Notes: generated by a model not told the origin, from the letters alone. Shown: positions 12,701 to 25,101, counted from the first letter of the stretch. The stretch: DNA of 64,000 nt from Siderastrea radians (GCA_964017195.1 OZ024898.1:10749130-10813129), one strand, 5' to 3'. Numbers and translations are program-made.

Positions 12701-15700
12701 TTTTCAGAGAGGTCCTGAAAATTATAAGTATTTATATAAAATATCGGAAAGAAAATGTACATAATAGTAATAATATCAATGAAATTTATATCACGTAAAA
12801 GTGTTAAAAGCGATAAAAATGATTACAAAATTATTTTAAGATTGCTTTTCTAGCCTGTGTTCTAAAAAGGGATAAAGACGTAACATCCCGAATTGACGGA
12901 TCCAAAGTAAATAGCTGAGTTGTGTGGCTTGTAAGTGGTTCATCGACACTGTTCTTAGATAATTGCGAGCGCCCCGTCGTGTTGTGAATTTCCAAAATTG
13001 ATACTCACTTGGTTTAACCAAACTTAAATCACTCTCATTAAAAGCACTAGAAGTGCTCTTTGGAGACGCAAACGACGAAATGCCCAGTTTCTTCAATGTT
13101 ACACACCTGCATGGAATCAGGGTAGATGTGTGCAAAATGGCATGTGTCAGGCTATTTTCTATTTTTTTTAACTTGAATGTAATATAACGTTGTTGGAATA
13201 GCTGTGGCGTGATTGTATATAAACAAAAAGGCTTTAAAAACTATTAAAAGATATTGCAAAAAACATTGTAATAATGAATAAATAAATAAATAAATAAATA
13301 AAAGCTGCACTATGGAAGCTGTTCCTGGAGCCAGGGACGCGGCCGACCTTTACTGGAAAAATATTTTAGTAGCGGACAAGCCACTATTAAAAGTTATGTA
13401 TTTCACAGTGTATGACATGCAAATATCACAACCTTTCGTTTTCAGTTATCAGCACAGCAAACTTTAACACTGTCTGATCACTTTTGTTCTCCTTAAAAAT
13501 GCAGAGTTTCTAAAAAAAGAAAAAAACAACAGACCAACCTTAAAGGCGTTGACGTGTCCTTTCATGGCCGGAATCTCTCCTAGTGTTTCATCTCCAGCCA
13601 GATCAATTCCTACCACACCATCATTTGAAAACTCTTGGCACAGCGAGAGAATTTCCAATGACCAATCTAAAAAGGAAAAATAATAACTATAAGGGCCTCC
13701 AGAGACTAGACATTTAGTTGTCGACAATTATTTGTTATCGACAACTAATTCTGTCCTATGCAAGGATTCCATACATTGGAGTGTTAGTTGTCGATAACTA
13801 AGTCAGGCCAGCGAAGGCTTGGGAACTAACGTTTACTACGCACGCTAATAACGCAATACGAGACCACGCAATTACGATAGTTGTCGACAACTAAACCAAT
13901 CATTCCCGCACACGGGAAAAACGGTCAAAAACGTAGTTGTCGACAATTAAGCAGTTTCCCTTTCCGAAAAGGGAAACTGCCTAGTTGTCGACAACTAAAT
14001 ATTTAGCGCTTAGTTGTCGACAACTTATTTTACACACAGCGTTTTTTAGTTGTCGATAACATTTAGCCGTCGATAACCTGAATAGTTGTCGACAACTAAA
14101 TGTCTAGTCTGTGGAGGCCCTAAGTATTTCTGAAGAAAAGCACGCAACATGCAACTGGAATTTAAATTCGCAAGCATCGAGCCTTCCTGTTGTGTCATAA
14201 TAAACCATTCATCCTCTGAACTGTTCCCCAGAAAATATTTCTCCACAATTCGTGTAGTCTTAAAGGTGTAGCTCTACTCAATTAATCCAATCAATTTCTT
14301 TTACACATGCCTCCTCTAAAAACTTCTCCAGTTTAACAACTTTATGTACTCCCACATGACGAGATTTCATGTTTCTCGTGTTGTTCAAGGTTTGCACGGT
14401 GCTTTCGCGTCGAATATTTTCAAGTTTGTGACTTTGTATCCCACCTTGCTTTCGAGAACCAGTGAACTTCTTGGAAAGGGCAGTGTCACGGGGATTTTGC
14501 GCGCGTTTTTAACACTTTGTAAAGCCCATACAGTCGAACGTCCCGATAGCGGACACCCTCGGGACCGAACATAGGTGTCCGCTTACAGAAGGTGTCCGCG
14601 TATTGGAGGTTAAAAGACTTAAAGCATCATAGGTGGTTGGGTGTGTCAGTCATGCCTTCTCAATCACGTGGGCACGTTCCATAAACTTGTGGCGACGCGA
14701 TTGCAGAAGTCTCTAAAGCGGCCAACAAACTCAGCAAAATGCAAAACGGGTCAACTGAGGTGCCAAAAACAGTGTAAAAGTTTTCCCGCGAGTTCGTTTT
14801 TCATGGAGACTCATTTTCATGTGATTGTGAAAGAGAAATTAACGAAGGATTTATTGTGAAGCTTTTGCAAATGAGATACTCGCACACCAAGAATATATTG
14901 CCTCGATTTTTTTTTTCAGTTAGAAGCAGAGCAGTGTTTGCACATATTTAAAGGCTGTTTTGTAGACGTCAGGCACAGTATTAACTATTTTATGCCAAAA
15001 CTTCATCAAATCTTGGATAGCCCTGTCCGGTGTCAGTCATATTGGATTCCAAAATAATTTTTAATGCGGTCAGGCTTTACAAGCAAGCAAATCGACTGAG
15101 TTGTAGTACAATTGGAGTGCAACTCTGTTGTGTGAGCTCAAGTTTTGAGAGGTCTTTCCGCTTAAAGGAGCTACGTCACGGATAACGCATCTTGAAAAAA
15201 CTGGCAAGTTTTTTCAAGTTTATCATTCGTAATCCATCTTAATCTCCCTCAGTCGTAAGCATCCTTGTTTAGTTTTGGTTTATTATTACTTCTTTGGTGT
15301 TTTTCTACCTTAGGAAACTATCATTGTGAGGTTTTCTTCAATGAGAAAATAATTTTGTCAGATCAGAAAAGTGAATGAAAATACCGTGACATAGTTCCTT
15401 TAAGGGAGGTTATTTTAGCTCCAAAACGGTGCCTGCTTCCGCTTACGAGAAGTGTCCAACAACTTCAATTAATATGGTTTGCACTCCTTGCGAAAATTCA
15501 CTTGTTATCTACTTCTTGGTGTTCTAGGAACATTTTGTGTGTGAGCGAAGGCATGATTTAATCAAAATCTTAGCAAAATTAGACGAAACGCGAGCGAAAT
15601 CCCTGTGACAGAGCCCCCTTAAGGATTACAGTGAGAATTTCCCAGTCGTGTTCATATTGTTCACTGAGTTTCTTGTTTTCAATTCTTCGCATCTTTCATT

Positions 15701-18700
15701 TGTCCGAAAGTAACCGTCACTCGAACTAACTACAGTAACTAACACCCAGAAGTTCCTGCCCCGTAGGAAAGCTCATTCCAAATTCCCTTTAGATTCTAAG
15801 CCCAGCGACACCCTAGGCGACTTCATGTGCTCGTCGCAGGGAAATTAATCACAAGAAATCGTTGGGGATTTTCGCAGGAGCAGACACACTAGACGATTGT
15901 CGGTGGGTTTCAAAGAATCGTCGACGAATTCAATAGCCGATATCTGACGGCGATTTTCGATCACACGTCGCTTCGAATTTTGATACCAGCGAAAGAGTGC
16001 CCGTTCCCGCGACGGCGATTTTACCAGCGATTTTAATCGTCGCTTCGAGTAGAGCTATTAATTTCGCTGGCTTAACGTAGGTATAAAGATCTTACCAGGC
16101 TTATGTCTCATACAACAGAGGATTGATCTGGCTTTGATCCCAAAATCCCGCTCTCCTCTTTTAAGACCTCTAGACACTGCTTGCACTACAGCCCGTGGAG
16201 TAATCACTTTCTTGATCAGCATATTAGGTTTTTTGTTTGCTGGCCCATCAGGTATACCATTCATCTCGCCATTCTCTGTTGTACAGAGTAAATGCGGGCA
16301 GTAACGGACTTCAAAGTATAATACACCGCTAACCGCTTGGTCTTCGCAAAACTCGTGTGCTATTCGTTCAATTGCAACGGTATCATCCCTGGCATCAAAA
16401 GAAAAAGAATAAACATTTTATTAGCGGACCACATCAGAATCTACACTATGTTTCCTAATAACCTGCACTACGTTACCCAGGGGAGGGAGGGGGGGGGAGG
16501 AGTGACGTATTCATGGTCATCGCGTTGGACTTGCAATCGGGCTCAGGTACTGGTCCCTCCATGTTGCACGCCCCGTATCCAATAAATGCCCTTCGGTCTG
16601 ATATAGGCATTTTGAGGTAAACGCCCCCCCTAATAAACGGCCCTGTCTAGTAAACGTACTTTGAGAAGAGCTGTCTCAGTCTACAAAGTCAGCAGGGTTC
16701 TATCTAGGGTATTTGAGGGGTAGAAGCTTCTCCCCAAAAATATCTCAAAATTGTGTCTCAAAATGCACCAGATTGCATCTTTAATAGCACATTCATTTCA
16801 AAAAATTTCAGGGGGGCATGTCCCCTGACCCCCAAAGGAAGCTCGTGGCCTTCGGCCACTCGGGACTTCTCCCCCAAACAACAAATCCCAGATAGGACCC
16901 TGGTCAGATGAACTAATCAGAAAGACAGTAGAATTTAAGGCACTAACGATGATTTGGTGGTATTGATTTCGAAATGTACGCTGTAATGTAGGGTTTTTTG
17001 GCATTTTTGGATAGCTGACCTTGAATATAAGAAAAGTTGAACCTTGGTTTCACTACTTGTACTGGTAAGTATACTTAAGGTCTCTCTCTATTTAACGCCC
17101 CGTATCATTAAGACCTTCAGAAAATTTCAAAATATTAATAATCCCCGGTTGTCTACTATCTAGATCATTTACGGTAGCCACCTAATTATTTTTTCCAAAC
17201 TGTATCTGCTATAAAACTACTTCTGGCCCACTTCTTGGGTGTTTTCAGTTGCTACCACCCAAGCTGTTTAATAGCCATAGGCCATATAGTCCTCATCATT
17301 ACTGCCAGACATGTGTCTATCACGGACCATAAATTCATTCATAAGAGCGGTTTAGACGATACGATAGTGTCGTTGCGTCTTTTGTAGTACGCGCTCGCGT
17401 CAAGCAAAGATCGTGATTGCCATTCTTACATTTTGATTCCGACTGTCGTAATTAGGTTTTAAAACGTGTTTCAAAATGCTACGACATTTTTCGAGTTGTG
17501 TGAAGATGTTGTACGTCTGATTTAAACGGCACGACTGTTGCATACGACAGCTGCAAGCAAAAATCATACCGTCTAAATCGGCCTATAAGCAACTTTAGAG
17601 TTAAATTGGTTTAAACTTACATGATGACTGGGTAGAATGTATGAAAGCATCCTAAAAATCCACTCAGAGATGATGGTTTATCCAAACTAACAGACACGTA
17701 ACGTCTTAAACATTTCTCCTCAAATGAAGGCAGTGGCACTTGTTTCTTCCTGCAAATTAGATTTTTACAGGGTTTTCAGTAACATCTTAAACTACCGGAT
17801 TCATAGTCGAAACAAGCAAATATGAGTGCCAAAGGCATAAAATTCTAGGAGGGGGGGGGGTCTGGGACATTTTTGAAACCAGACTCTCTGAAATGCCATA
17901 TCTTGCGTTCCCTGAGCAAATAAGGCTCAACTCTACCTTTGATAAACAGATACAAAATCATCCGATTTATTTACACTACAGAAAGTAATTATTTTGTGTG
18001 AAGGTATCGGACCTTACATGTTAAACGACCGGACGTTATGTCTGGCCTTCGGCCTCAAATGAAATCCCTTTAAATAGAACAACCTCTCAGTAAAATGACC
18101 AATTACGTAAACTAAAAGTAATATATATTAACCAGTTCTTCAGTCCCATCGTGAACAAGCTAGCGGGGTCACATGAAGAAAGATAAGTGACATAAGCCTC
18201 TTTGAGTGCTGTGTGCACTCACTCAAACAAAGACAGTGGTCAGACATTTTGACCAAACAGGATAAAAATAATCACAAAAATTCAATTTTTTTTATAATTC
18301 CACTCTTGTGCTATTTTACCATACAAGGTCAAGAGAACTCACAAAATATGCCACGGTATTACACAGTAAAATGATGTATTGCACTGCAAAATCCAGGTTT
18401 CACAGGTTTTCTGGCCGAAGGACTAGAAAAACCAAATTTTGACGTGAATTTTTCAAGTGGAATAATAAATCTCTTATTCGATGGCTTAACATATAATACG
18501 CGCAGACATTTTGCTCATTGCTCAGAACTCACAACTCGCAAAATATCTGTACGTATTACATGTTAAACCATCGCATAAGATGTATATATTTCTCATAGTT
18601 CTTAAATTAATAATTCATAACAGGGCTGTCCAAGGCCTTAAACTTAATATACCCTAGAGGCCATACTCCTCAGAATTTTTGGTGTGTGTGTGCCTCCCAT

Positions 18701-21700
18701 TGCTTCTTATCACACCGTGACCCTATTTCAGACCGAAATAAGAAATTTTCCAATAGACATTTTCAGACCTCGCCTCTAAAGCCCATGCCCATTTTCAGAC
18801 TTGTCTGTAAAATCCATACCATTTTCAGACCAAAATGGTTAAAATCACACACATGTGGATGGTTCCAAACCCATGTTCCTTGGGAGTGAAACATACCTAT
18901 ACTATGAAGAGAACTGAGAGTTCCCCTTTCTGGATATACCCAGAATACACCTAAGAGGCACTTAATTAGCCAAAAGAAGAACCAGGGAAGGGTAGCAGTA
19001 GCTTATGGAAATTTAAAGTAATGTTTGAGAAGAAATTAAAGGAGCTTTTAAGAAAGGTGGAGTGGGCTAATTTCTACCAAATGAAAGCTTTGCAAGGCCC
19101 TAGAAAGCATGCAGGCAGTCCTTTAACTTAAGGGGGAATTAATTATCAGAAACAAGGGTCTTTAATAAATCAAGAGCTACAAGAGTTTTTACCCATTTTC
19201 AGACCAAAATGTTTAAAATCCACACCCATGTGGATGGTTCCAAACCCATATTAATACCTAATATACCTCAAAGAGAAGAGTCCCCCCTTCCTTGGTATAC
19301 AAAGAAGACACCTCAGAGGCACTTAATCAGCCAAATGAAGAATCAAGGGAGTGTGAGAGTAGCAGTAGCTTAAGGAAATTTAAAGTAATGTTTAAGAAGA
19401 AATTAAGGGGGCTTTTAAGAAAGGTGGAGTGGGATAAAAAAGCAGATTAGGGCTCTGTGAGGCCCTACAGAGCACACAGTCCTTCAAGGGGGGCAAAGTT
19501 ATCAGAAAGAAGGGTTTAAATGGACCAAGAGATAGAAGAGAGCTTTACAAAATTACCTTTCAAAACTAGTTGCCCTTGTCATTTTATATCTAACCAGTGT
19601 ACACTAATTTACATTTACATGCCCATGGCTATGTTGTGTACAGCAGGCTAATTCCATATTTTTTCATGGTCTTGAAAATTTTAGTGTAATAGTAAAATAC
19701 CATAAAAACTCAGAAAAATAAATTCACTGGTTTTTCATGGTGCAGAGGCCAAAGAAGCTATTTTCATGGGATCAGAAAATTCCACCAAAACAATTTTTTA
19801 TAGTTATATGTTTTTTTTATATACAAGGGGGTAGGGGGTGGATGCCATTAACTCCCTAAAGTATAAGGTTTTTCTTGAATTTTTCTCCACCTGCCATTTT
19901 TCAGTAGATGTACGCATATTCCTTAATACACATTTTGATAAAAGTTTGGTGAGTATCAGTTACTATGGTTACAAGATATAACATCATAAACAGGTGGTCA
20001 AGCCATTTTTAATTAAAAAATGCATGTTTTTTCCTGCTTCTTGTTGGCTCCTGCCTCTTTGCACTTTTTTATTGTAACTGCATATCCTATATCCAATGTT
20101 GCATAATTTCTCCCTTTTTATCAGTCCTGCTTCCCACCACCTTGAGAATCCACTAATTCCCCTCCCACCCCCTGTTTTCCCATCTGTCCCCTTCTCTCCC
20201 ACATTTCCTCCACCCTGTCTCCCTCCACAGTAAATTAATTTTAAAGTATACTTTGCCAGCTCAATAATAGTCTGTATCCTCAAGGCTCCATCAAGGTGAA
20301 CGTGAAGCTCTACCTGTAAGAACAATCAACATATCCAGAAAAACAGTCGTTAACAATCTATCCTTTCACTCAGGATTAATAAAGCAAAAATACCACACAA
20401 ACGTCTATGAAAATTGCCTGCCAACCTATACATTGCATTTTTAGTGGCAGGTAATTTTTGCATCAACTCAAATTTTGCATGCAAGTCTACAACCTAGATG
20501 GCCTGGAAGGGGGGTACTCCGATATTGCTGAGGAATAGGGTAGGTTTTTTTTAGGTTTTAAGTCCTTAAATGAGGTAAACCTATCCATTTTGCCCCTTTT
20601 TGGAACTGTGATCCTAGTGTGATCCTCAGGTAGGGTTCCTTTGCAGTATTAACTTCAAACTGCAATATTATGTAAACCATGTGGTTATGATGGCAACTGA
20701 ATAGAGTGTCAATTTAATTATTGGGTCCAGCAGGCAACAAAATACTTCTTACACTACATGTTGAGTACCTTCAAAATTAACATGAATTCATAAAATTAGT
20801 CATTTGAGGGTCACTTATTATAGAGCTGCAACAAACTGTATTTTAGTATTAAAGATGGTGAAGGTTAATTTTCTACTTGGCACCCAATGAAATTATTGAG
20901 AACCTGCACCCCCTGCCTTTTCCAGTGCTTTTGACCGATGATGAAAAGTAAACCTCCACAAGGGCTCATTTGTTGGGTCACTCCCCCAAAACTGTCTCTA
21001 AAGATGAAATTGGATGGTAGTTTATATCAATTGCAGAATTAAATTTTGTAAGTCTGGGTAGAAAGAATAAGAGACAGATGTTACAGACAAGTGGAATATT
21101 TATTGTCTAAGGAATAAAGTAAAACAGTGGAGACCATGAACCATGAACCAATGACCCTTCAGTCTGTGACCTTTTTCATCTTTTGACCTTTAAGGCTGGC
21201 AGTAGCAAATGAATGTCACTATTTCAAAACAGGTTTATTAATCCTCTGATCTTTAACTATCTAATGAATCAAAACCTCAGTTTTCATCTTTAAAACTGCT
21301 GGTTTACACTTACAATAAGAATGCTTTTAAACACAAGTGTAAGATAAGTAATGCATAACAATACATAGTAAAGGACAAGAATAATAAAGGGATTCATTTT
21401 TTTTCCTTGCACTCCAACTTATTCTCACATTACTCCATTGCTAATTAAAATTATATATGAGCCTGCAGAGGACAAATATGGATCGAAACAGATAAGCAAA
21501 AAGATTAACAAATTACTGTATTCAGAGAACCTTCACTGTGATGATCAAAGTTTAAAGAAACTGTGACTGTACACGTCTGCGTCAATCATCTTGCACTTGT
21601 GCTCATCACATGCACACATGGTCATTCTTGTTCTTATACACTTGCTTTTGTTTATGCTTGTATGAGTGAGACATTTACAACTTGCTGACACTACTGCACA

Positions 21701-22325
21701 ATAACTTGTTATATTAAAAATATATATATTCCTTGAGTATTCACAATAGTGAGATTTTCTACGTTGCTCTCGAAAAGCAATGACAACAAACTACTTTGCA
21801 CAGAGAGGTTCTTGACTAAATTCTAGTCGGTTTCCAGGATGGAATTAAGTTGTTGATAACGTGTTTTTCATGACTACGGTGAAGTTTGGTCTGGGGCTGG
21901 GGAACTGCAATCTTGTCGATTAGGGTTACATACGACTATAATCTGAAGTTTTTGGTTTTAAGGCGAAGACTTAAAAGTAGTTTTTCTCACCTAGTTAAGT
22001 ACAATTTTTATTAAACTCACGCTTATGTATGTGTTAAAGCATGGCCATGTTGTAAATATAGGTCCGTGAAACGATAATAACAACAAATAAAGACAATGTT
22101 TTTGAGAGTCACAAATGAAAACAAATAATGAAGGTGGAAAACGTAGCTCCTTATACCAACATTAAAGTGAAGAACAGAGAAAAGAAACGAAGTTTGCAAC
22201 GCAATCATAAGCTTAAGTTAGCTTTAAATCCTCGATCAATCGAACCACTAGTCAAAAGTAACGTATCAAAATCGAACAGGAATAAAACGGTGACTTACTT
22301 TTGACTTCGGCAGTCTAAGTGCCAT
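6739..22325 (-). CDS. ADA: adenosine deaminase, ten exons
   Basis: Hydrolytic deamination of adenosine and deoxyadenosine to inosine forms in purine salvage; zinc enzyme, expected cytosolic. Exons in gene order: 22299-22325, 20252-20313, 17621-17749, 16096-16388, 13539-13666, 12252-12323, 8415-8516, 7819-7886, 7095-7224, 6739-6828. All junctions have GT-AG and matching phase, giving 1101 nt and 366 aa (human ADA is 363). The first exon is only nine codons from the ATG at 22325. Zinc ligands and catalytic residues are visible: H13 and H15 in V-E-L-H-V-H-L-D-G, H225 and E228 in H-R-T-V-H-A-G-E, H249 in E-R-I-G-H-G-Y-H, D307/D308 in S-I-N-S-D-D-P-L. K-A-R-S-I-L-C-C-M-R-H and I-D-L-A-G-D-E-T are also typical of ADA. 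The second exon has an unusual donor (GTATAC). Introns hold many MITEs. I see no frameshift or missing catalytic residue, so the gene is probably active. Confidence 0.97.
9389..10085. mobile_element. 697-bp MITE with TTAA flanks carrying a MADF-like ORF
   Basis: Terminal inverted repeats start (AG)CGGCCTTCACACGACAA on the left; the right end is the inverted GGGGCCTTCACACGACAA. Both ends are flanked by TTAA (9385-9388 and 10086-10089). Subterminal sequence is rich in repeated GTTTGCCAAC / GTTGGCAAAC words, a usual arrangement for transposase binding. The element lies within the larger foldback at 8818-10889. The length of the true target duplication (TTA or TTAA) is uncertain, so it may be Harbinger-like or piggyBac-like. 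Confidence 0.75.
9568..9768 (-). pseudogene. truncated MADF-like DNA-binding protein in a MITE
   Basis: A 66-aa minus-strand frame from the ATG at 9768 to a TAA at 9568-9570. It reads M-A-D-E-D-R-D, then F-I-E-E-I-H-N-N-P-A-V-W-D-V-S-S. This resembles the first helix of a MADF domain (pattern F-I-x-x-V-x-x-x-P-x-L-W-D), the DNA-binding accessory protein of PIF/Harbinger transposons. Only the start of the domain is present; the remainder lacks the later MADF helices. The open frame lies inside a MITE, which suggests the MITE is an internally deleted derivative of an autonomous element. Confidence 0.5.
11128..11418. mobile_element. 291-bp foldback MITE with perfect 9-bp target duplication
   Basis: The two halves are inverted copies along nearly their whole length (TAGCCTAAGAAAACAGC... 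/ ...GCTGTTTTCTCAGGCTA). The direct repeat GAGTTTGTC flanks it at 11119-11127 and 11419-11427. A 9-bp duplication fits a Mutator-like (MULE) origin. It lies in ADA intron 6. Confidence 0.85.
13693..14120. mobile_element. 428-bp MITE packed with a GTTGTCGACAAC palindrome
   Basis: Terminal repeats begin GGGCCTCCAGAGACTAGACA on the left and the right end is their near-perfect inverse. TAA target duplications are at 13690-13692 and 14121-14123, as for PIF/Harbinger elements. The interior has about ten copies of the palindrome (T)AGTTGTCGACAACTA or a one-base variant, and a perfect 13-bp-stem hairpin at 13951-13980. It stands 26 bp from the 3' splice site of ADA intron 4. Confidence 0.88.
15172..15403. 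mobile_element. MITE of the TTAAAGGAGCTACGTCACGG family
   Basis: Ends are TTAAAGGAGCTACGTCACGG and an inverted CCGTGACATAGTTCCTTTAA. A second copy lies in the opposite orientation at 41526-41767 with a closely matching interior (CATTGAAGGAAACCTC and CCTTAGGAAACTAT words, inverted). Both end in TTAA. ADA intron 4. Confidence 0.75.
15800..16072. mobile_element. MITE 23 bp from an ADA splice donor
   Basis: Ends GCCCAGCGA and TCGCTGGCT with TAA on both sides (15797-15799 and 16073-16075). The interior is rich in CGATT and CGACG words, including TTCCCGCGACGGCGAT. The words 'GTGCCCGTTCCCGC' and 'GCGATCGCTGGCTTAA' link it to the outer element at 27887-28363. The element stops 23 bases short of the 3' boundary of ADA exon 4 (exon end 16096). 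Confidence 0.7.
17347..17582. mobile_element. MITE of the CGGTTTAGACGATACGA type
   Basis: Left end GCGGTTTAGACGATACGA; right end ATCATACCGTCTAAATCGGCC, its inverse with mismatches. The interior carries CGACTGTCGTA and TACGACAG words. It lies 39 bp from the donor of ADA exon 3. No clear target duplication was resolved. Confidence 0.6.
18820..19560. repeat. tandem duplication of a 376-bp block in ADA intron 2
   Basis: The block beginning CATTTTCAGACCAAAATG at about 18820 starts again at about 19196. The copies share 'CATGTGGATGGTTCCAAACC', 'GGTAGCAGTAGCTTA(T/A)GGAAATTT' and 'AAGAAAGGTGGAGTGGG' in the same order. Divergence is moderate, so the duplication is not recent. Confidence 0.8.
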
Positions 22326-22640
22326 AACACTTCACGCGTAGATCTATGTAACTTGTAGGTCCAGAAAGAAGGAAATGACTATCTTTCAAACTAAGAACAA
22401 TTTCCCATTTTCCGGCCGGTTTTGCGTAACTCGAGTTTACTTGGTTGTTGTTCCCAGATTCCTCTCGTTTGGCGAAAGGGGGCGGTGCTGGGGCGGTCAC
22501 ATAATGAACAACTGTCGCGTGACTGCAAAAAAAAATGTAACGCAAGTTGCGCGCGACAGCATGAATGGGAGTCGTGAATTTTTGATCACCCAATTTACGA
22601 AGGAGCATTTCTGCAATTTCTCCTGTTAACCCACAAATAA
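22326..22640 (-). promoter_or_regulatory. ADA promoter region
   Basis: Sequence directly upstream of the ADA start codon is locally GC-rich for this window. It contains GC-box-like words on the gene strand (CCGCCCC twice at about 22480-22500). No TATA box is evident, which suits a housekeeping gene. The transcription start is not determined. Confidence 0.4.
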
Positions 22641-24053
22641 AGTTACTCTTCCGGAGAAAACAAAGGAAGAAGTAGGAAGCAAAAATTCTCTCCCGGGAAT
22701 TCTCCGAGATTGCTAGCTATTAATATTTAATATTGTCAAACATGGTACACAATACGATTACCGGTATTTTGAGTGTATTTTAAGATCGAAATTTACGGTT
22801 ACTGGTCAGTTCTGAACTCGATTTTATCAGCTTGCCTCTAATTTTTCTGCTAAATTCCTGTTTCTAACATAGTGCAGTGGCGTCAATATTTCTTCTTTGT
22901 GATGCAAATTTGACACCACAGGCAACCAAAACTAACGTCACTCCGTATGCATATCCGACACAACATTTCGCAACGGAGAAAAGTTATGCAAGAGTAAGGT
23001 TAAAAACTAAAGCAAGTCATCTTAGACTGAGTTCAGTATACAAAGAAGATGATGTTCAGACTGCCTCTGCAAGCTTGGAGATGGTATATGCGATGTTTGG
23101 ATACTCATCCTTGGAAAACACAACTCGTATCTACAGGTTTGAATCTCGTCATTTAATATAACCACTGAATTATAATATTTTAGATTCAATGTTGTTTTTG
23201 GTTAGTGCACTCTTTACAATTTGGTTCGTTCAGGTTAACCACATACTGGTAACATCAAAGAAGAAAAAAGTCCAGTTTTTCCATCCGTTCTATCTGCGAA
23301 AATGGAGGCAACTTGGCGCTATGTTAGCCTATAATTTTCACGCTATGTATTTTCATCGCTTCGCACCAGTCGTGCGCGCGATAGCGGACTTTCATTTTCA
23401 CACACAGCATACACCGCGGTAAGCTCAACATATAATTTGCAACATAATCTTGTCTATTAAATTGAATTTTTTCTGCCTTTATTCTCCGGTTTAGTTCCTT
23501 CAGTCGTTTGTCAAGTACATTCGGTTGATTGCTATTTACTTGTGCGTGGACTTTGTACCACCATAATATTTACCGAGTATGGTTCTCTGAGCCAGTGTGC
23601 CATTCACTTGTGACTCACTTGTAGAACCCTGAAACGCTCTGATCATCGACTTTGCGTGGTATTTCTATTCCCGTTTATTATGGCCCCTCTTGTAGTTTTC
23701 GATATGAAAGAAACGGTAACGATGAGGAATAGCGCACGTAAACTGAAGATCACAATTTTAATTGCTAGAAATTACTAGGCCACTTATTTGCATGACAATG
23801 AATGAGAAGAGCTCCTTTTGTGTTCATAGGCCTCATTCTACAAAACGTTCAGAGGCATGCAATTAAGTGGCCGGGTATTCTAAAGTTGCTAAGTTGCTCC
23901 ACAAATTCAAATCGTCTAGAATTTGATCAGAACTTGAGCTAGAGAGAGTGCATTGAAGGAGCTGAGCTTGATGTCGCATTAAAGTCATTAAAGCTAAAAG
24001 ACAAGCGTGAATCATAAAGGAAACCCTGAAAGTAGGTTTTGTTTAAAATTACT

Positions 24054-24189
24054 TAGCCTGTGTGGCAGGCGCGGAAAGGAAGGAAAGAAATTATTCGCGA
24101 GCGCTAGCACGAGAGCTTCCTCTCCCCTCCTTTCGCCCTTCGCGCTCGCGAATCATTTTTCCCCTTTTCCGCGCCTGCCACGCAGGCTA
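24054..24189. mobile_element. 136-bp foldback MITE with perfect 9-bp target duplication
   Basis: Arms TAGCCTGTGTGGCAGGCGCG... and ...CGCGCCTGCCACGCAGGCTA. The target duplication AAAATTACT is at 24045-24053 and 24190-24198. Same TAGCCTG end type and 9-bp duplication as the element at 11128. Confidence 0.9.
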
Positions 24190-24631
24190 AAAATTACTCT
24201 ACTAGTTTCCTCTATTTTACCATGGTTGGCTAGTATGGAAATGGGCTACAACTTGGAAACCTTGGACCCATTTTTCATGTCCATCCCTCGTGTTTAATAA
24301 AAATCGTTGAAAACTTATTATTGTTTCCCCTTTGAGAAAAAAAACACTTGACATCTCCGTCCTGGTCACAGTACAGGTGCCTTTCGTGTACGAGGAGAGC
24401 TACTTGGCTTTCATTTCAGCGCAGTTTTGACGCAAAAAAACCGTAAAAAACAACTGTGATGACTTGTCCCTTTTAGTGACGAAAATGAAATTTCTCTTTA
24501 CCTTATCACTACTTGTTTAAATATTCAAGCGACCACAACAAAGAAAGTGATCAGCAAGGAACCGAAATTTTGTTGTAAACTGTAATAATAGCGAAAACGA
24601 TGTGGCATAAATTAAACTAAGCTAGTTGCTA

Positions 24632-24945
24632 GCGGAAACGCCACAGACCAGTGATTGCGATAAAACGTTTTGCAAAAGGGGGCAATGCAAAGAAATGAAT
24701 AAAAAATGTTTAATGCACGAGAAGAATTGCTGTTTTAGTTAAAACCTTTTGTCTTGAGACGTTCTCGCTGCCTTCGCCCTGCCCTCGGAAACGCGGAAAC
24801 GCCGCAGACCAGTGATTGCGATAAAACGTTTTGCAGAGGACGGCAATGCAAAGAAATTGATAAAAATGTTTAATGCACGAGAAGAATTGCTGTTTTAGTT
24901 AAAACCTTTTGTCTTGAGACATTCTCACTGCCTCGCCCTGCCCTT
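24632..24945. repeat. tandem pair of approximately 155-bp units
   Basis: GCGGAAACGCC(A/G)CAGACCAG starts both units (about 24633 and 24793), and 'AACCTTTTGTCTTGAGAC' recurs near each end. Identity is high, so the duplication is fairly recent. Confidence 0.85.
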
Positions 24946-25101
24946 GTGGTTTCTAAAGGTCCCTATTGAATGAGCGATACCTCGCTTCCTCCCCATTCTC
25001 CTCGCGGCTTTGCTGCCGTTCTAGCAGTGAACGCCGCTTAAACTACAGTCCCGACTGCCCTCCAGTTTGATTCATTCATTATGGTTGTGATTTATCCATA
25101 G

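Larger units (their letters stand above)
22641..25101. other. intergenic region between ADA and the first Mpv17-family exon
   Basis: No first exon for the downstream Mpv17-like gene was found although one is expected here or further away. The region holds a foldback MITE (24054-24189), part of the CCCTTTTAGTGACGAAAAT dispersed repeat (about 24470-24560) and a tandem duplication (24632-24945). Confidence 0.5.

Noticed and set aside
12836..13135. 99-codon minus-strand frame between ADA exons 5 and 6
   Set aside because: Exons 5 and 6 join in phase with no missing ADA residues, so no exon is needed; composition is not protein-like.
13693..14120. CRISPR-like regularly repeated palindromes
   Set aside because: Spacers are irregular, the host is a eukaryote, and the block has MITE ends with TAA duplications.
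16515..16575. Possible tRNA gene (GCGTTGGACTTGCAATC followed by CAGGTACTGGTCC)
   Set aside because: The B-box-like word is too poor and no cloverleaf can be drawn; at most an old SINE head.
22877..23422. Two plus-strand open frames (94 and 77 codons) upstream of Mpv17-like A, considered as its first exon
   Set aside because: Neither ends in a phase-1 donor, neither has the H-P-W or W-x-x-Y motif in frame, and the frame that begins M-E-A-T-W-R-Y hits a stop after ten codons.
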